This document shows, one piece after another, positions 1-7,138 of a stretch of DNA of 15,877 nt (positions are counted from its first letter, which is position 1; each line of letters opens with the position of its first letter). Under the pieces are notes generated by a model. The model did no database searches. It had not been told where the DNA came from and saw nothing but the letters and a program-made list of their open reading frames with translations. This stretch comes from Desulfosarcina sp. (GTDB taxonomy: Bacteria; Desulfobacterota; Desulfobacteria; Desulfobacterales; Desulfosarcinaceae). The stretch covers positions 1 to 15,877 of the forward strand of contig JAGTUY010000265.1 in assembly GCA_018224455.1 (NCBI GenBank). The letters run 5' to 3'. A program made the translations under genes and the position numbers.

Positions 1-1
1 C

Positions 2-235
2 CAGAACCAATGCTACACTGAAGATGGTCGGTCGGCCCAGTGCGAAAATAGCGGGCAGGACGCATGCCGCCCAAAAGTCTACCAACTGTCAGACCGTCAG
101 CGCTTTCAGATGTTGGACCATGTCGTCAGGGACAATTTAACTGGAGCGGTCTGGACCCGCAATGCGAATCCGGCCGAATATCCGCTTTTCAGAATTCTCA
201 TGCCAGCCCGCTTTCTTGGCCCGAATCAAGCGTAA
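2..235 (+). pseudogene. DUF1566 (Lcl-type) protein, truncated 3' end
   Basis: An open frame enters from the left edge and ends at a TAA at 233-235, giving 77 residues. Its first part has the hallmarks of DUF1566/Lcl C-terminal repeats: QNQCYTEDGR, then a C..SGQDA stretch, then VVRDNLTGAVWTRNANPAEYPL-like spacing (the D-N-L-T-G-x-x-W-T-x-N-A-N signature, about positions 125-175). In intact family members this is followed by a TWQEAL-type helix; here the frame runs into unrelated residues and stops about 15 codons later. I read it as a gene cut off at its 3' end. DUF1566 proteins are mostly secreted or surface proteins of unknown function, common in deltaproteobacteria. The 5' part lies outside the window, so a short but functional protein cannot be fully excluded. 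Confidence 0.5.
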
Positions 236-272
236 AAAGACAACTGGCCTTATAATCGCAAATAAAACCCCT

Positions 273-476
273 TCAACACCGCGCTTGGTCAATCATTTGA
301 TGAACAAAACGCAGCTTGTCGATCACCGATGATGACAACACGAAAGGATGTAAATCCTCAAGGCCCATGCTTCGATTCATGCTGTTGAAGGCAAACGTCA
401 GGGGCAGCCACTCCGCTATTAGCCGCGAAAAGGCTTCATCGGACGGCCGATTCATATCGAATTGCCACGCTGAAGC
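273..476 (-). pseudogene. Remnant of putative zinc-binding metallopeptidase (C-terminus)
   Basis: The last ~67 residues of a 122-codon minus-strand frame (641 to 273) look like the C-terminal end of the putative zinc-binding metallopeptidase family (DUF2248, zinc-ribbon plus peptidase-like domain). The key stretches are FSRLIAEWLPLTFAFNSMNR, then SMGLEDLHPFVLSSSVIDKL, then RFVHQMI. The family resemblance is from memory: an A/F-N-S-x-N-R-S-M-G-x-x-D-x-x-P-F-V-L-S core followed by K-L-R-F-V-H. Full-length members are several hundred residues; the N-terminal zinc ribbon and HExxH-like part are absent. Upstream of about residue 56 the frame stays open to 641 but no longer resembles the family, and a strong hairpin (495-522) sits next to the break. 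I infer a decayed or insertion-split gene. Confidence 0.55.
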
Positions 477-494
477 GATCGGTTCCGTGGGAAA

Positions 495-522
495 GTGCCG
501 GAACGGGTGTCCGTTCCGGCAC
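495..522. repeat. Perfect 12-bp hairpin, 4-nt loop
   Basis: GTGCCGGAACGG (495-506), loop GTGT, CCGTTCCGGCAC (511-522). The arms are exact reverse complements and GC-rich. No T-run follows on either strand, so it is not a normal intrinsic terminator. It lies about 20 bp from where the metallopeptidase remnant stops resembling its family. It may be a dispersed palindromic repeat or the scar of an inserted element, but only one copy is seen in this window. Confidence 0.7.
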
Positions 523-691
523 AGCCCATAGGGTTCACCAAGGGGAAAAATAGGGTGTTCAACCCATAGATGCCCTAAGGGCTTTCGCGTAAATTCGATG
601 TACCGTGGACGTCGAAGTTTATTCATTGGCCGGAGAGGCACTTTTAGCGTAAAAATTCAATGTATCAAATACTTTATTAAAGTGAGTCATC

Positions 692-910
692 ATGGAAATA
701 TGCAACAATAAGAAAACAGGTCAAACCTTTATTCATTTAGACGAACAGGACAATGATCAAGCATTGATGATAACGCCGCAAGGCGCTGTTAAAGCACTGG
801 AGTATGGTCTATTCACGGAGCCTGCCGAGGTTGATGAGAAAGAAGTATTAGCCCAAGGGGTAATCAACCGCAAACAGTATGACATCTATAGTCAATATTG
901 CCGGAATTAA
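692..910 (+). CDS. Small orphan protein, 72 aa
   Basis: An ATG-started frame of 72 residues, not recognised. It is hydrophilic and acidic in its first half (DEQDND), has no membrane segment, no signal peptide and no cysteine pair (Cys4 and Cys70 are far apart), and ends in a Tyr-rich tail (YDIYSQYCRN). The base composition is AT-rich, unlike the GC-richer genes downstream. The ribosome binding site is weak (AGTGAG, about 6 bases before the ATG). It lies 111 bp upstream of the FKBP gene on the same strand. Coding character is plausible because the sequence is not low-complexity and the frame starts and stops cleanly in AT-rich DNA, but chance cannot be excluded. Confidence 0.45.
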   Translation: MEICNNKKTGQTFIHLDEQDNDQALMITPQGAVKALEYGLFTEPAEVDEKEVLAQGVINRKQYDIYSQYCRN

Positions 911-1021
911 CCTTAATTCTTTAAAGATGCTATAGAAGGCGCATTATCGACGCTTTTCGTGTTTTTTGTATTTTATAAGTTGCATCGTAATAATCCCATA
1001 TTAACCGATAAAGGAGCATGC

Positions 1022-1453
1022 ATGCGCACTGCACAGCAAGGCGACAAGGTCCGGTTTCATTTTACCTGCCTGTTGGATGATGGTTCCGAAATAGCCACCA
1101 CAACGGGAGAAGACCCCATGGAGCTTACCATTGGAGAGAAAAAACTCCTCGACTGTTTTGAGCAGAGTATCGTTGGAATGGCTGAAGGCCAACAAAAAAC
1201 GGTTCATCTGAAGCCAGACCAAGTGGTTGGAGAGAGGCGGCCTGAATTGGTCTCCAAAGTTTCCCGGCACTTAGTTCCGGAAAAAGAAGAAGACCTTAAA
1301 GTCGGCAGCCGGATTACCATAGAGGATGAGAGTAAAAATCCCATTAAAGCGACGGTAACAAGTCTCTCTGATCAAGAGGTCACCCTCGATGCGAATCATC
1401 CCCTGGCTGGAGAAGAAGTCATCTTTAACATCGATCTTATCCAGGTTGTATAA
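1022..1453 (+). CDS. SlyD-like FKBP-type peptidyl-prolyl isomerase
   Basis: A 143-residue protein predicted to catalyse cis-trans isomerisation of prolyl bonds and to act as a cytoplasmic folding helper. It starts GDKVRFHFTCLLDDGSEIAT, the usual FKBP first strands, continues with an LTIGEKKLLDCFEQSIVGM segment (about 35-53, the helix and G-M-x-x-G turn), and has the LDANHPLAGEEVIFNI block at about 122-137 that marks the SlyD/FKBP group. The segment between about 65 and 120 is the insert-in-flap chaperone domain. The histidine- and cysteine-rich metal-binding tail of enterobacterial SlyD is missing. I chose the ATG at 1022 because AAAGGAG lies just upstream; an in-frame upstream ATG at 959 would add 21 residues that do not fit the family. 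The gene converges with the sigma-54 activator on the other strand. Confidence 0.9.
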   Translation: MRTAQQGDKVRFHFTCLLDDGSEIATTTGEDPMELTIGEKKLLDCFEQSIVGMAEGQQKTVHLKPDQVVGERRPELVSKVSRHLVPEKEEDLKVGSRITIEDESKNPIKATVTSLSDQEVTLDANHPLAGEEVIFNIDLIQVV

Positions 1454-1513
1454 TGCTTTTCCGAGTTGCGCGAAATCATCGTTCCCTTCAACCAAATCGA
1501 TGTCGCTCCGGCA

Positions 1514-1534
1514 CTTCCGCCGACTCGGCGGGGG
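1514..1534. terminator. Hairpin in convergent gap, possible terminator
   Basis: The 116-bp gap between the ends of the FKBP gene and the sigma-54 activator holds the palindrome CCGCCGACTCGGCGG (1517-1531), extendable by G-U pairs to 1514-1534. Its position between two convergent stops suits a bidirectional terminator, but there is no immediate T-run on either side, so the call is weak. Confidence 0.3.
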
Positions 1535-1569
1535 CTCATCAGGTGATTTTTACATCGGTGGAAAATTGG

Positions 1570-2949
1570 TCATAAGATATTGTAGCTGTCCAGCTTATTG
1601 TACAGCGTCCGTCGGCTGATGCCCAACATGATCGCTGTGCGACGGCGATTATTCTTCGTCCATTTCAACGTCAGCGAAATAATTTCCCGTTCCGCTTCCT
1701 TCAGGGTGCATCCCATGGACAGTTTTATTAGCGGGGACTGCTTGCGCGCCCTTTGCAGCCGCTCGGGAAGATGGTTGGAATGAAGAATCCCGCCGTTGCA
1801 GTTCAGTACGGCGCGATGGATCACATTTTTGATCTCCCTGACGTTTCCCGGCCAATCGAAAGCCTCGATCAGGGAGATGCATTCCGGTGAGATGCCGACG
1901 ATGTTGCGGTGATAATCGTCGCTGAATTGCTTGAGAAAGTGGTTTACCAGCAAAAGAATATCTGCGCCGCGCTCACGCACCGGTGGAAGGATGATCTGGA
2001 AGATGTCCAAGCGAAAAAACAGGTCCTCCCTAAAACGGCCCTGTTCAACCGCCTCGGACAGGTTCTCGTTGGTGGCTGCAACGATGCGCACATTGGCGGA
2101 TATGGTACGGACTCCGCCGATGCGTTCCAATTTCTGGGTCTCCAGCAGCCGTAGCAGGCTAATCTGCACTTTTTGATCGATCGTGGCAATCTCGTCCAGA
2201 AAAATCGTCCCGCCTTCCGCTTTTTCAAATAGCCCCCGATGGCTTTGTGTGGCTCCTGTGAAGGCCCCTTTCTCGTATCCAAACAACTCGCCGGCCACCA
2301 GTTCCGGCGGCAGCGCACCAAGATGGATGGGTAGAAAAGGCTTGTTGCTTCGATTGCTTTGCTGGTGGATCGCCTTTGCCACCAGATCTTTTCCGGTGCC
2401 TGTTTCACCGGTGAGAAGTACGGGCATGTCGGTACTAATCGTCTGACGGATCTGCCGATAGACATCGGTCATCTTCGATGAGCCGCCCACCATGCTTTCA
2501 AATGAAATTTTGCGAGACTGGGACTTCAGAAGCAGGTTGGGGGAATACTTGGGTTGATGAAGCAGTGCAGCGTCGATGAGCATCATGAGCTCGCCGTCCT
2601 GGATGGGAAGTTTAGCGTACTGATAGGAACCTCTTTTAAGAGCCGAAAAAACCAAGGACATGTCCTTTGAGGTTGCCAAAAACAAGATTTGAGTGGCGGC
2701 GCTTTTTTCCGATATGATGTCCAAAAACCCCATACCGCGAATCCGTCCCAAGCGGGCAACAGAGCCGGTGAGAATCAGGATGTCGATTGCATGATCCTCA
2801 AAATGTTCGAAACCATGTTCGATCGTCTGGGTGGCCATGATGACGAATTTCTTTTTGCTGCAGATGCGTTTGAGTTGGCGGATCAGCTCCACACCGCGTT
2901 CGATGATCAGAACATTGACTTTATTTCTTATTTTTTTTTCATGCATCAT
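1570..2949 (-). CDS. Sigma-54-dependent activator with degenerate receiver
   Basis: A 459-residue bacterial enhancer-binding protein that should remodel sigma-54 RNA polymerase by ATP hydrolysis. The AAA+ core is complete: Walker A GETGTGKD (181-188), the sigma-54 contact loop GAFTGA (228-233), Walker B GGTIFLDE (246-253), arginine-finger region RFREDLFFRL (305-314) and sensor II WPGNVREIKN (366-375). A Fis-type HTH follows (about 430-457, RRTAIMLGISRRTLYNKL). Residues about 10-130 have the length and alternating pattern of a receiver domain, but the acidic pair is replaced (VLIIERG, 13-19) and the phospho-acceptor position reads ILILTGS (57-63) without Asp; only the late Lys (YAKLP, Lys113) remains. 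It probably does not respond to a kinase in the normal way. The start is the first of two adjacent Met codons. It is transcribed away from the methylation cassette, across a region with a sigma-54 promoter, so it is the natural candidate regulator of that cassette. Confidence 0.9.
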   Translation of the reverse strand: MMHEKKIRNKVNVLIIERGVELIRQLKRICSKKKFVIMATQTIEHGFEHFEDHAIDILILTGSVARLGRIRGMGFLDIISEKSAATQILFLATSKDMSLVFSALKRGSYQYAKLPIQDGELMMLIDAALLHQPKYSPNLLLKSQSRKISFESMVGGSSKMTDVYRQIRQTISTDMPVLLTGETGTGKDLVAKAIHQQSNRSNKPFLPIHLGALPPELVAGELFGYEKGAFTGATQSHRGLFEKAEGGTIFLDEIATIDQKVQISLLRLLETQKLERIGGVRTISANVRIVAATNENLSEAVEQGRFREDLFFRLDIFQIILPPVRERGADILLLVNHFLKQFSDDYHRNIVGISPECISLIEAFDWPGNVREIKNVIHRAVLNCNGGILHSNHLPERLQRARKQSPLIKLSMGCTLKEAEREIISLTLKWTKNNRRRTAIMLGISRRTLYNKLDSYNIL

Positions 2950-2988
2950 TTTTAAAATTTTCAGGGATAAACGTTAATTGAAGATTTC

Positions 2989-3003
2989 ACACTAACTTAG
3001 TGT
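2989..3003. promoter_or_regulatory. 15-bp palindrome, candidate operator
   Basis: ACACTAA-C-TTAGTGT, a perfect 7-1-7 inverted repeat located 40 bp upstream of the activator start codon. A TTGACT hexamer on the minus strand lies just beyond it (about 3015-3020), so the palindrome would overlap the -10 zone of a promoter for the activator gene. It may be an autoregulatory site; no -10 hexamer of good quality is seen. Confidence 0.4.
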
Positions 3004-3041
3004 ATAAAAATTTTACAGTCAATAGGAAAACCTTCCCATGG

Positions 3042-3086
3042 ATGCATCGGTGGGCAGTCGTTGCGTCGTTATCAGCAGCGATGCAT
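3042..3086. promoter_or_regulatory. Spaced inverted repeat ATGCATCG / CGATGCAT
   Basis: ATGCATCG (3042-3049) and CGATGCAT (3079-3086) are exact inverted copies 29 bp apart. A further ATGCATCA lies at 2941-2948 across the activator start codon. ATGCAT is itself palindromic, so these may be three copies of one binding site rather than a stem. The owner of the site is unknown. Confidence 0.3.
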
Positions 3087-3161
3087 TATTATGAGATTAA
3101 TATAAAAATTTATAATGGTTCTTTAATACGCCTCGGCAATAAAGGTGTGCATAAAATTTAC

Positions 3162-3223
3162 ATATAACGCGTTGTATTTGAATAGTTGTGTAAAAAGTAT
3201 ACAACTTCGGCTTAATTGTATTA
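3162..3223. promoter_or_regulatory. Candidate upstream activating sequence (GTTGTATA half-sites)
   Basis: Two imperfect palindromes and one extra half-site share a GTTRTATW-like element. The first is ATATAACG/CGTTGTAT at 3162-3177 (8-0-8, one mismatch). The second is AGTTGTGTA, 5-bp spacer, TATACAACT at 3184-3206 (9-5-9, one mismatch). ATTGTATTA follows at 3215-3223. They lie about 80-140 bp upstream of the sigma-54 -24 element, the normal range for enhancer sites of a looping activator. I infer binding by the neighbouring activator. Confidence 0.45.
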
Positions 3224-3299
3224 TCGATGTGCGCCGGATATCCATCCAATAGATAAAAAAAATATATAATATCTATATGTTAATAAAAAACAGAACGTT

Positions 3300-3315
3300 T
3301 GGCACACTTATTGTT
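3300..3315 (+). promoter_or_regulatory. Sigma-54 (-24/-12) promoter
   Basis: TGGCAC-ACTTA-TTGTT matches the consensus TGGCAC-N5-TTGCW with a perfect -24 block and correct spacing; the only departure is GT instead of GC at -12. It points to the methyltransferase gene, with a predicted start of transcription near 3326 and a leader of about 80 nt. A sigma-54 activator gene next door strengthens the call. Confidence 0.7.
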
Positions 3316-3408
3316 AGATTGTTGGGTTTAGCTGTGCAGATATCGCATACCTTATGACAGTAGGCGCACAGTTCTTATCCATATTAACCGGGCATTCAGG
3401 AGGATTCC

Positions 3409-4152
3409 ATGGATAGTTGCAAATTGCAGATCGAGTACCCCAGCAAGGCGAGCATGCTGGAACAGAATGAAGAATGGTTTCATTTGACTACTGACGAAGG
3501 TCAACAGCGTATCCGGATTCACGAGTACGATCGGGTATACGACGTTCCCGGCTTGTACGAAGAGGTGGTCTACAACAAACTTCAGTGTGACTCCCCACAG
3601 GTGATTACCGGTCTGCTCAAGGAGGCCATGGAAGTGCATGGTGAGAAGGATTCTGCCTTGCGTGTGCTCGATTTTGGCGCCGGCAACGGTATCGTTGGAG
3701 AATACCTGCAGGAAGCGGTCGATACCGAGGCGATTGTCGGCGTCGATATCATCGATGAAGCCAAAAAGGCTGTCGACCGAGATCGGCCGGATATTTATGA
3801 CGACTACTATGTGATGGATCTGAGCATACCGGATGACAAGGAGATGCAAGCGCTGGATCGATGGAATTTCAATGCATTGATAACCGTGGCTGCTCTGGGC
3901 TTCGGTGATATTCCCACCCAGGCCTTTATCAATGCGTTTAACCTTGTCGAGAACAACAGCTGGATCGTCTTCAACATCAAAGACCGGTTTCTCGGCGATG
4001 CCGACGATAGCGGATATAATCAGACGATGCGAGAGATGATCGGTCAAAGCTTGAACGTGCACCGCAAGCACCATTACTGCCACCGACTCTCTATGGCTGG
4101 AGAGCCCCTCCACTACTATGCCATTGTCGGCCGCAAGGAAAACAACTTCTAA
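3409..4152 (+). CDS. Class I SAM-dependent methyltransferase, unknown substrate
   Basis: A 247-residue protein with the Rossmann-type SAM fold: motif I VLDFGAGNGIVGE (86-98), the acidic end of strand 2 at GVDIID (111-116), and a motif resembling the acidic loop at YYVMDLSIPD (133-142). The N-terminal IHEYDRVYDVPGLYEEV segment (37-53) would form the lid over the substrate. It is cytoplasmic, without signal or membrane segment. It is not recognisably glycine sarcosine or sarcosine dimethylglycine methyltransferase, whose motif I differs, so the substrate is open. The start has a textbook AGGAGG five bases upstream (3398-3403). It is the first gene after the sigma-54 promoter and precedes metK and ahcY, so a high demand for SAM and a need to clear SAH are implied. 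The 212-bp gap before metK shows no clear riboswitch or terminator. Confidence 0.85.
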   Translation: MDSCKLQIEYPSKASMLEQNEEWFHLTTDEGQQRIRIHEYDRVYDVPGLYEEVVYNKLQCDSPQVITGLLKEAMEVHGEKDSALRVLDFGAGNGIVGEYLQEAVDTEAIVGVDIIDEAKKAVDRDRPDIYDDYYVMDLSIPDDKEMQALDRWNFNALITVAALGFGDIPTQAFINAFNLVENNSWIVFNIKDRFLGDADDSGYNQTMREMIGQSLNVHRKHHYCHRLSMAGEPLHYYAIVGRKENNF

Positions 4153-4364
4153 CCCCCGCCGTTTCAACTGCATCGGCTAAATCTCCGGTGTTTTTCTACT
4201 TTTAAGTCTTTTATCTTAAAGATTCGGCTTGCTCGTAACTTACCATAGAGACGATTTATCAATTTGCGGTAAACAGAAGCGCCGATGGAAAGGTTGTTTG
4301 TTTAGTCGGGGTCGTTCAGAAATTAGACAATCATATCTCCAATAAAACCCAGAAAGGATAATCG

Positions 4365-5564
4365 ATGAGTAAGATCAAAACGCCCCATGTGTTCACCTCG
4401 GAATCCGTCGGCAAAGGCCATCCGGATAAACTGTGCGATCAGGTATCGGATGCCGTCTTGGACGCCTGCCTGGAAAGGGACCCTTGCAGCCGAGTTGCCT
4501 GTGAAACCATGGCCGGGTACAATCTGGTCGTCAATGTGGGAGAAATTACCTGCCGTGATTTCGAAAAAATCGATACGGAGGCAATCGCACGAAAAACGGT
4601 CAGAGATATCGGCTACGACCATCCTGAACTCCGTTTCTGCCACGATTCGTTTGAGTATCTGTCTCGCATTCACGGCCAGTCTCCCGACATCTCGCAAGGG
4701 GTCGATGAGGGTGACGGGTTGTGTAAAGAGCAGGGCGCCGGAGACCAGGGCATGATGTTCGGCTATGCGACCGTGGAAACGCCAGAGATGCTGCCGGTGC
4801 CCATCGCCTTCAGCCATCGGCTGTTGGAGCGCTTTGAAACCTTGCGGAAGACCAACGCCATCGATTATTTGCGCCCGGATGCCAAAGCTCAGGTCTCGGT
4901 TCGGTATGAGGGGGGCCGGCCCCGCCGAATCACATCGGTGGTGGTGTCCCATCAGACCGGCCATGTTTCCCAACAACGGATAGAAAAGGATGTCATCGAT
5001 GTGATTCGGCAAGAACTCGATCCATCCGGTTTGCTCGATGGTGATACCGACTATTATGTCAATCCTACCGGCAGCTTTATCCTGGGCGGCCCTTTTGCGG
5101 ATGCCGGCTTGACCGGACGGAAGATCATCGTCGACACCTATGGTGGGGTCGGTAGTCACGGCGGCGGGGCCTTTTCAGGTAAGGACCCCTCGAAGGTAGA
5201 TCGGTCAGCAGCCTATTATGCCCGCTATGCGGCTAAAAATATTGTTGCCGCCGGATTGGCGGATAAATGCGAGATCCAAGTGGCTTATGCCATCGGCGTG
5301 GCCAAACCCTTGTCCATCAACATCGATACATACGGTACCGGCCGGGTGGATGAACTAGCGATTCAGAGCGTGCTGGAAGACGGCGACCTGTTTGACTTTC
5401 GTCCGGCTGCAATCATCGACCAGTTGGCGTTGCTCAACCCTGTTGGATGGAACTACGAGGAAACCGCTGCATACGGTCACTTTGGCCGCGAGCGGTTTGC
5501 CTGGGAAAAAACTGACAAGGCCGATTTGCTTAAACAGATATTCCGGAAGACAGAAGCTGCCTAA
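4365..5564 (+). CDS. metK: S-adenosylmethionine synthetase
   Basis: A 399-residue methionine adenosyltransferase that makes SAM from methionine and ATP. It has the family signatures GHPDK (18-22), GAGDQG (124-129) and the glycine-rich phosphate-binding loop GGGAFSGKDPSKVDRSAAY (266-284), and the length is normal for bacterial MetK. The start is supported by GAAAGGA six bases upstream. It is followed after 26 bp by ahcY and preceded by a methyltransferase, which means SAM made here is probably meant for a bulk methylation rather than only for housekeeping. No SAM riboswitch was recognised in the 212-bp upstream gap. Whether the genome has a second metK cannot be seen from here. Confidence 0.97.
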   Translation: MSKIKTPHVFTSESVGKGHPDKLCDQVSDAVLDACLERDPCSRVACETMAGYNLVVNVGEITCRDFEKIDTEAIARKTVRDIGYDHPELRFCHDSFEYLSRIHGQSPDISQGVDEGDGLCKEQGAGDQGMMFGYATVETPEMLPVPIAFSHRLLERFETLRKTNAIDYLRPDAKAQVSVRYEGGRPRRITSVVVSHQTGHVSQQRIEKDVIDVIRQELDPSGLLDGDTDYYVNPTGSFILGGPFADAGLTGRKIIVDTYGGVGSHGGGAFSGKDPSKVDRSAAYYARYAAKNIVAAGLADKCEIQVAYAIGVAKPLSINIDTYGTGRVDELAIQSVLEDGDLFDFRPAAIIDQLALLNPVGWNYEETAAYGHFGRERFAWEKTDKADLLKQIFRKTEAA

Positions 5565-5590
5565 CCATAATTGAAAGGATGAACCATACG

Positions 5591-7030
5591 ATGGTTATGA
5601 AAACAGAGCGTTCACGGAAAGCGTCCGATCCCCGGTCGGATTATCGGGTAAAGGAGATTGGTCTGGCCGAATTCGGGCGGCGGGAGATCGAAATCGCTGA
5701 AAAGGAGATGCCGGGGCTGATGGCCACAAGAGAAAAATACGGTCCGGCCAAACCCTTGCGAGGTGCCCGGATCAGCGGTAGTCTGCATATGACCATCCAG
5801 ACAGCGGTTCTCATCGAAACCCTTCGCGAATTGGGTGCCCGGGTCCGGTGGGCGTCGTGCAACATCTTTTCGACCCAGGATCACGCCGCGGCCGCCATGG
5901 CAACAGCCGGGATTCCGGTTTATGCGTGGAAAGGTGAAACCCTTGAAGAGTATTGGGAATGTACCCGACAGGCACTGACCTGGCCCAATGACCAGGGCCC
6001 CCATCTGATTGTGGATGACGGGGGCGATGCGACGCTGATGGTCCATCGTGGCTACCAGGCGGAAAACGACCCTGCGATTTTGGATGAACCCGCCGATAAC
6101 AGGGAGCTTCGCATCATCAACGCCACCCTCAAAAGATGTTTGGCGAAAGATGACCAATTCTGGCACCGAGTCGTGGCAAAATGCAAGGGCGTCTCCGAAG
6201 AGCCCACCACTGGCGTCCACCGTCTGCTGCAAATGGCCGAAAAAGGAGACCTGCTATTCCCGGCCATCAACGTCAACGATTCGGTGACCAAGAGCAAGTT
6301 CGACAATATTTATGGGTGTCGGGAGTCCCTTGTGGATGGCATCAAGCGAGCCACAGATGTGATGGTGGCAGGAAAAACCGCCGTGGTCTGCGGTTATGGC
6401 GATGTCGGTAAGGGGTGCGCCGAAGCGCTCTCCGCCCTTCGGGCCCGGGTGATGGTCACCGAAATCGACCCCATCTGTGCCCTGCAGGCATACATGGCTG
6501 GTTATCCGGTGGTCACGGTGGAGCAGTCCTTGACCCATGGTGATATTTTTGTCACGACCACCGGTAATCGTGACGTGATTACCGCCGATCACATGGCCGG
6601 GATGAAAGACCAGGCCATTGTTTGTAACATCGGACACTTCGACAATGAAATCCAGGTGGAGAAACTCAACGACATACAGGATGTACAAAAGATTCACATC
6701 AAACCCCAGGTGGACAAATATCTGTTCCCCGACGGTCACGCCATCTATTTGCTGGCTGAAGGTCGCCTGGTCAATTTAGGATGCGCCACGGGGCACCCCA
6801 GCTTTGTCATGTCCAACTCCTTTACCAACCAGGTTTTAGCCCAGATGGACCTTTGGCAGGCCGCCCATCCTATCGGTGTAGGTCGGTTGTCAAAATCGCT
6901 GGATGAGGAAGTTGCCCGGCTTCACGTGGAGAAACTGGGGGGCACGCTCACCCGTTTGAGCCAGACGCAGGCCGCCTACATCAACGTTTCCCCGGCCGGG
7001 CCGTTCAAGCCGGAGCACTACCGCTACTAA
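5591..7030 (+). CDS. ahcY: S-adenosylhomocysteine hydrolase
   Basis: A NAD-dependent enzyme that splits SAH, the inhibitory product of methyltransferases, into homocysteine and adenosine. Visible hallmarks are SGSLHMTIQTAVL near the N-terminus, EEPTTGVHRL, the substrate loop INVNDSVTKSKFDN, the NAD-binding GYGDVGKGCAEAL (about 268-280), CNIGHFDNEI, and the conserved end KPEHYRY. It carries the long-form insert of roughly 40 residues found in many bacteria and plants. An in-frame ATG at 5579 would give 483 residues, but the AAAGGA motif touches it; the ATG at 5591 (479 residues) has a workable spacing, so I prefer it. It is co-directional with metK and completes the SAM-use cycle except for remethylation of homocysteine, for which no gene is present here. 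Confidence 0.96.
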   Translation: MVMKTERSRKASDPRSDYRVKEIGLAEFGRREIEIAEKEMPGLMATREKYGPAKPLRGARISGSLHMTIQTAVLIETLRELGARVRWASCNIFSTQDHAAAAMATAGIPVYAWKGETLEEYWECTRQALTWPNDQGPHLIVDDGGDATLMVHRGYQAENDPAILDEPADNRELRIINATLKRCLAKDDQFWHRVVAKCKGVSEEPTTGVHRLLQMAEKGDLLFPAINVNDSVTKSKFDNIYGCRESLVDGIKRATDVMVAGKTAVVCGYGDVGKGCAEALSALRARVMVTEIDPICALQAYMAGYPVVTVEQSLTHGDIFVTTTGNRDVITADHMAGMKDQAIVCNIGHFDNEIQVEKLNDIQDVQKIHIKPQVDKYLFPDGHAIYLLAEGRLVNLGCATGHPSFVMSNSFTNQVLAQMDLWQAAHPIGVGRLSKSLDEEVARLHVEKLGGTLTRLSQTQAAYINVSPAGPFKPEHYRY

Positions 7031-7138
7031 CGGCGCCGGAGCCTGCAAGGTGAAGTTTTACCGATGGCTGGGGCCGTGGCAAAACGAAATTCCGGATCCC
7101 ATCCGCTATACCCCAAAACCACAACCAGGAGGTTAATT

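Larger units (their letters stand above)
2950..3408. other. AT-rich divergent regulatory region
   Basis: These 459 bp separate the minus-strand activator from the plus-strand methyltransferase and hold no convincing gene. They are clearly more AT-rich than the flanking coding DNA. From left to right they contain a 15-bp palindrome, a spaced inverted repeat built on ATGCAT, a cluster of GTTGTATA-like half-sites and a sigma-54 promoter, listed separately. This arrangement, enhancer sites 80-150 bp upstream of a -24/-12 element beside the activator's own gene, is typical of sigma-54 control. Confidence 0.7.

Noticed and set aside
64..255. 63-codon plus-strand frame
   Set aside because: It overlaps the DUF1566-like frame in another register and shows no family pattern.
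3409..4152. Glycine sarcosine or sarcosine dimethylglycine methyltransferase
   Set aside because: The SAM-binding motif and overall sequence do not look like those enzymes; betaine synthesis remains only a contextual idea.
3352..4173. 273-codon minus-strand open frame
   Set aside because: It lies antisense to the SAM methyltransferase, which has clear motifs and an AGGAGG site; the antisense frame has no recognisable domain or ribosome binding site.
4153..4364. SAM or SAH riboswitch upstream of metK
   Set aside because: No conserved riboswitch core was recognised; only a weak A/T-rich 7-bp stem (about 4205-4224) is present.
4323..5159. 278-codon minus-strand open frame
   Set aside because: Antisense shadow of metK, whose signature motifs are all on the plus strand.
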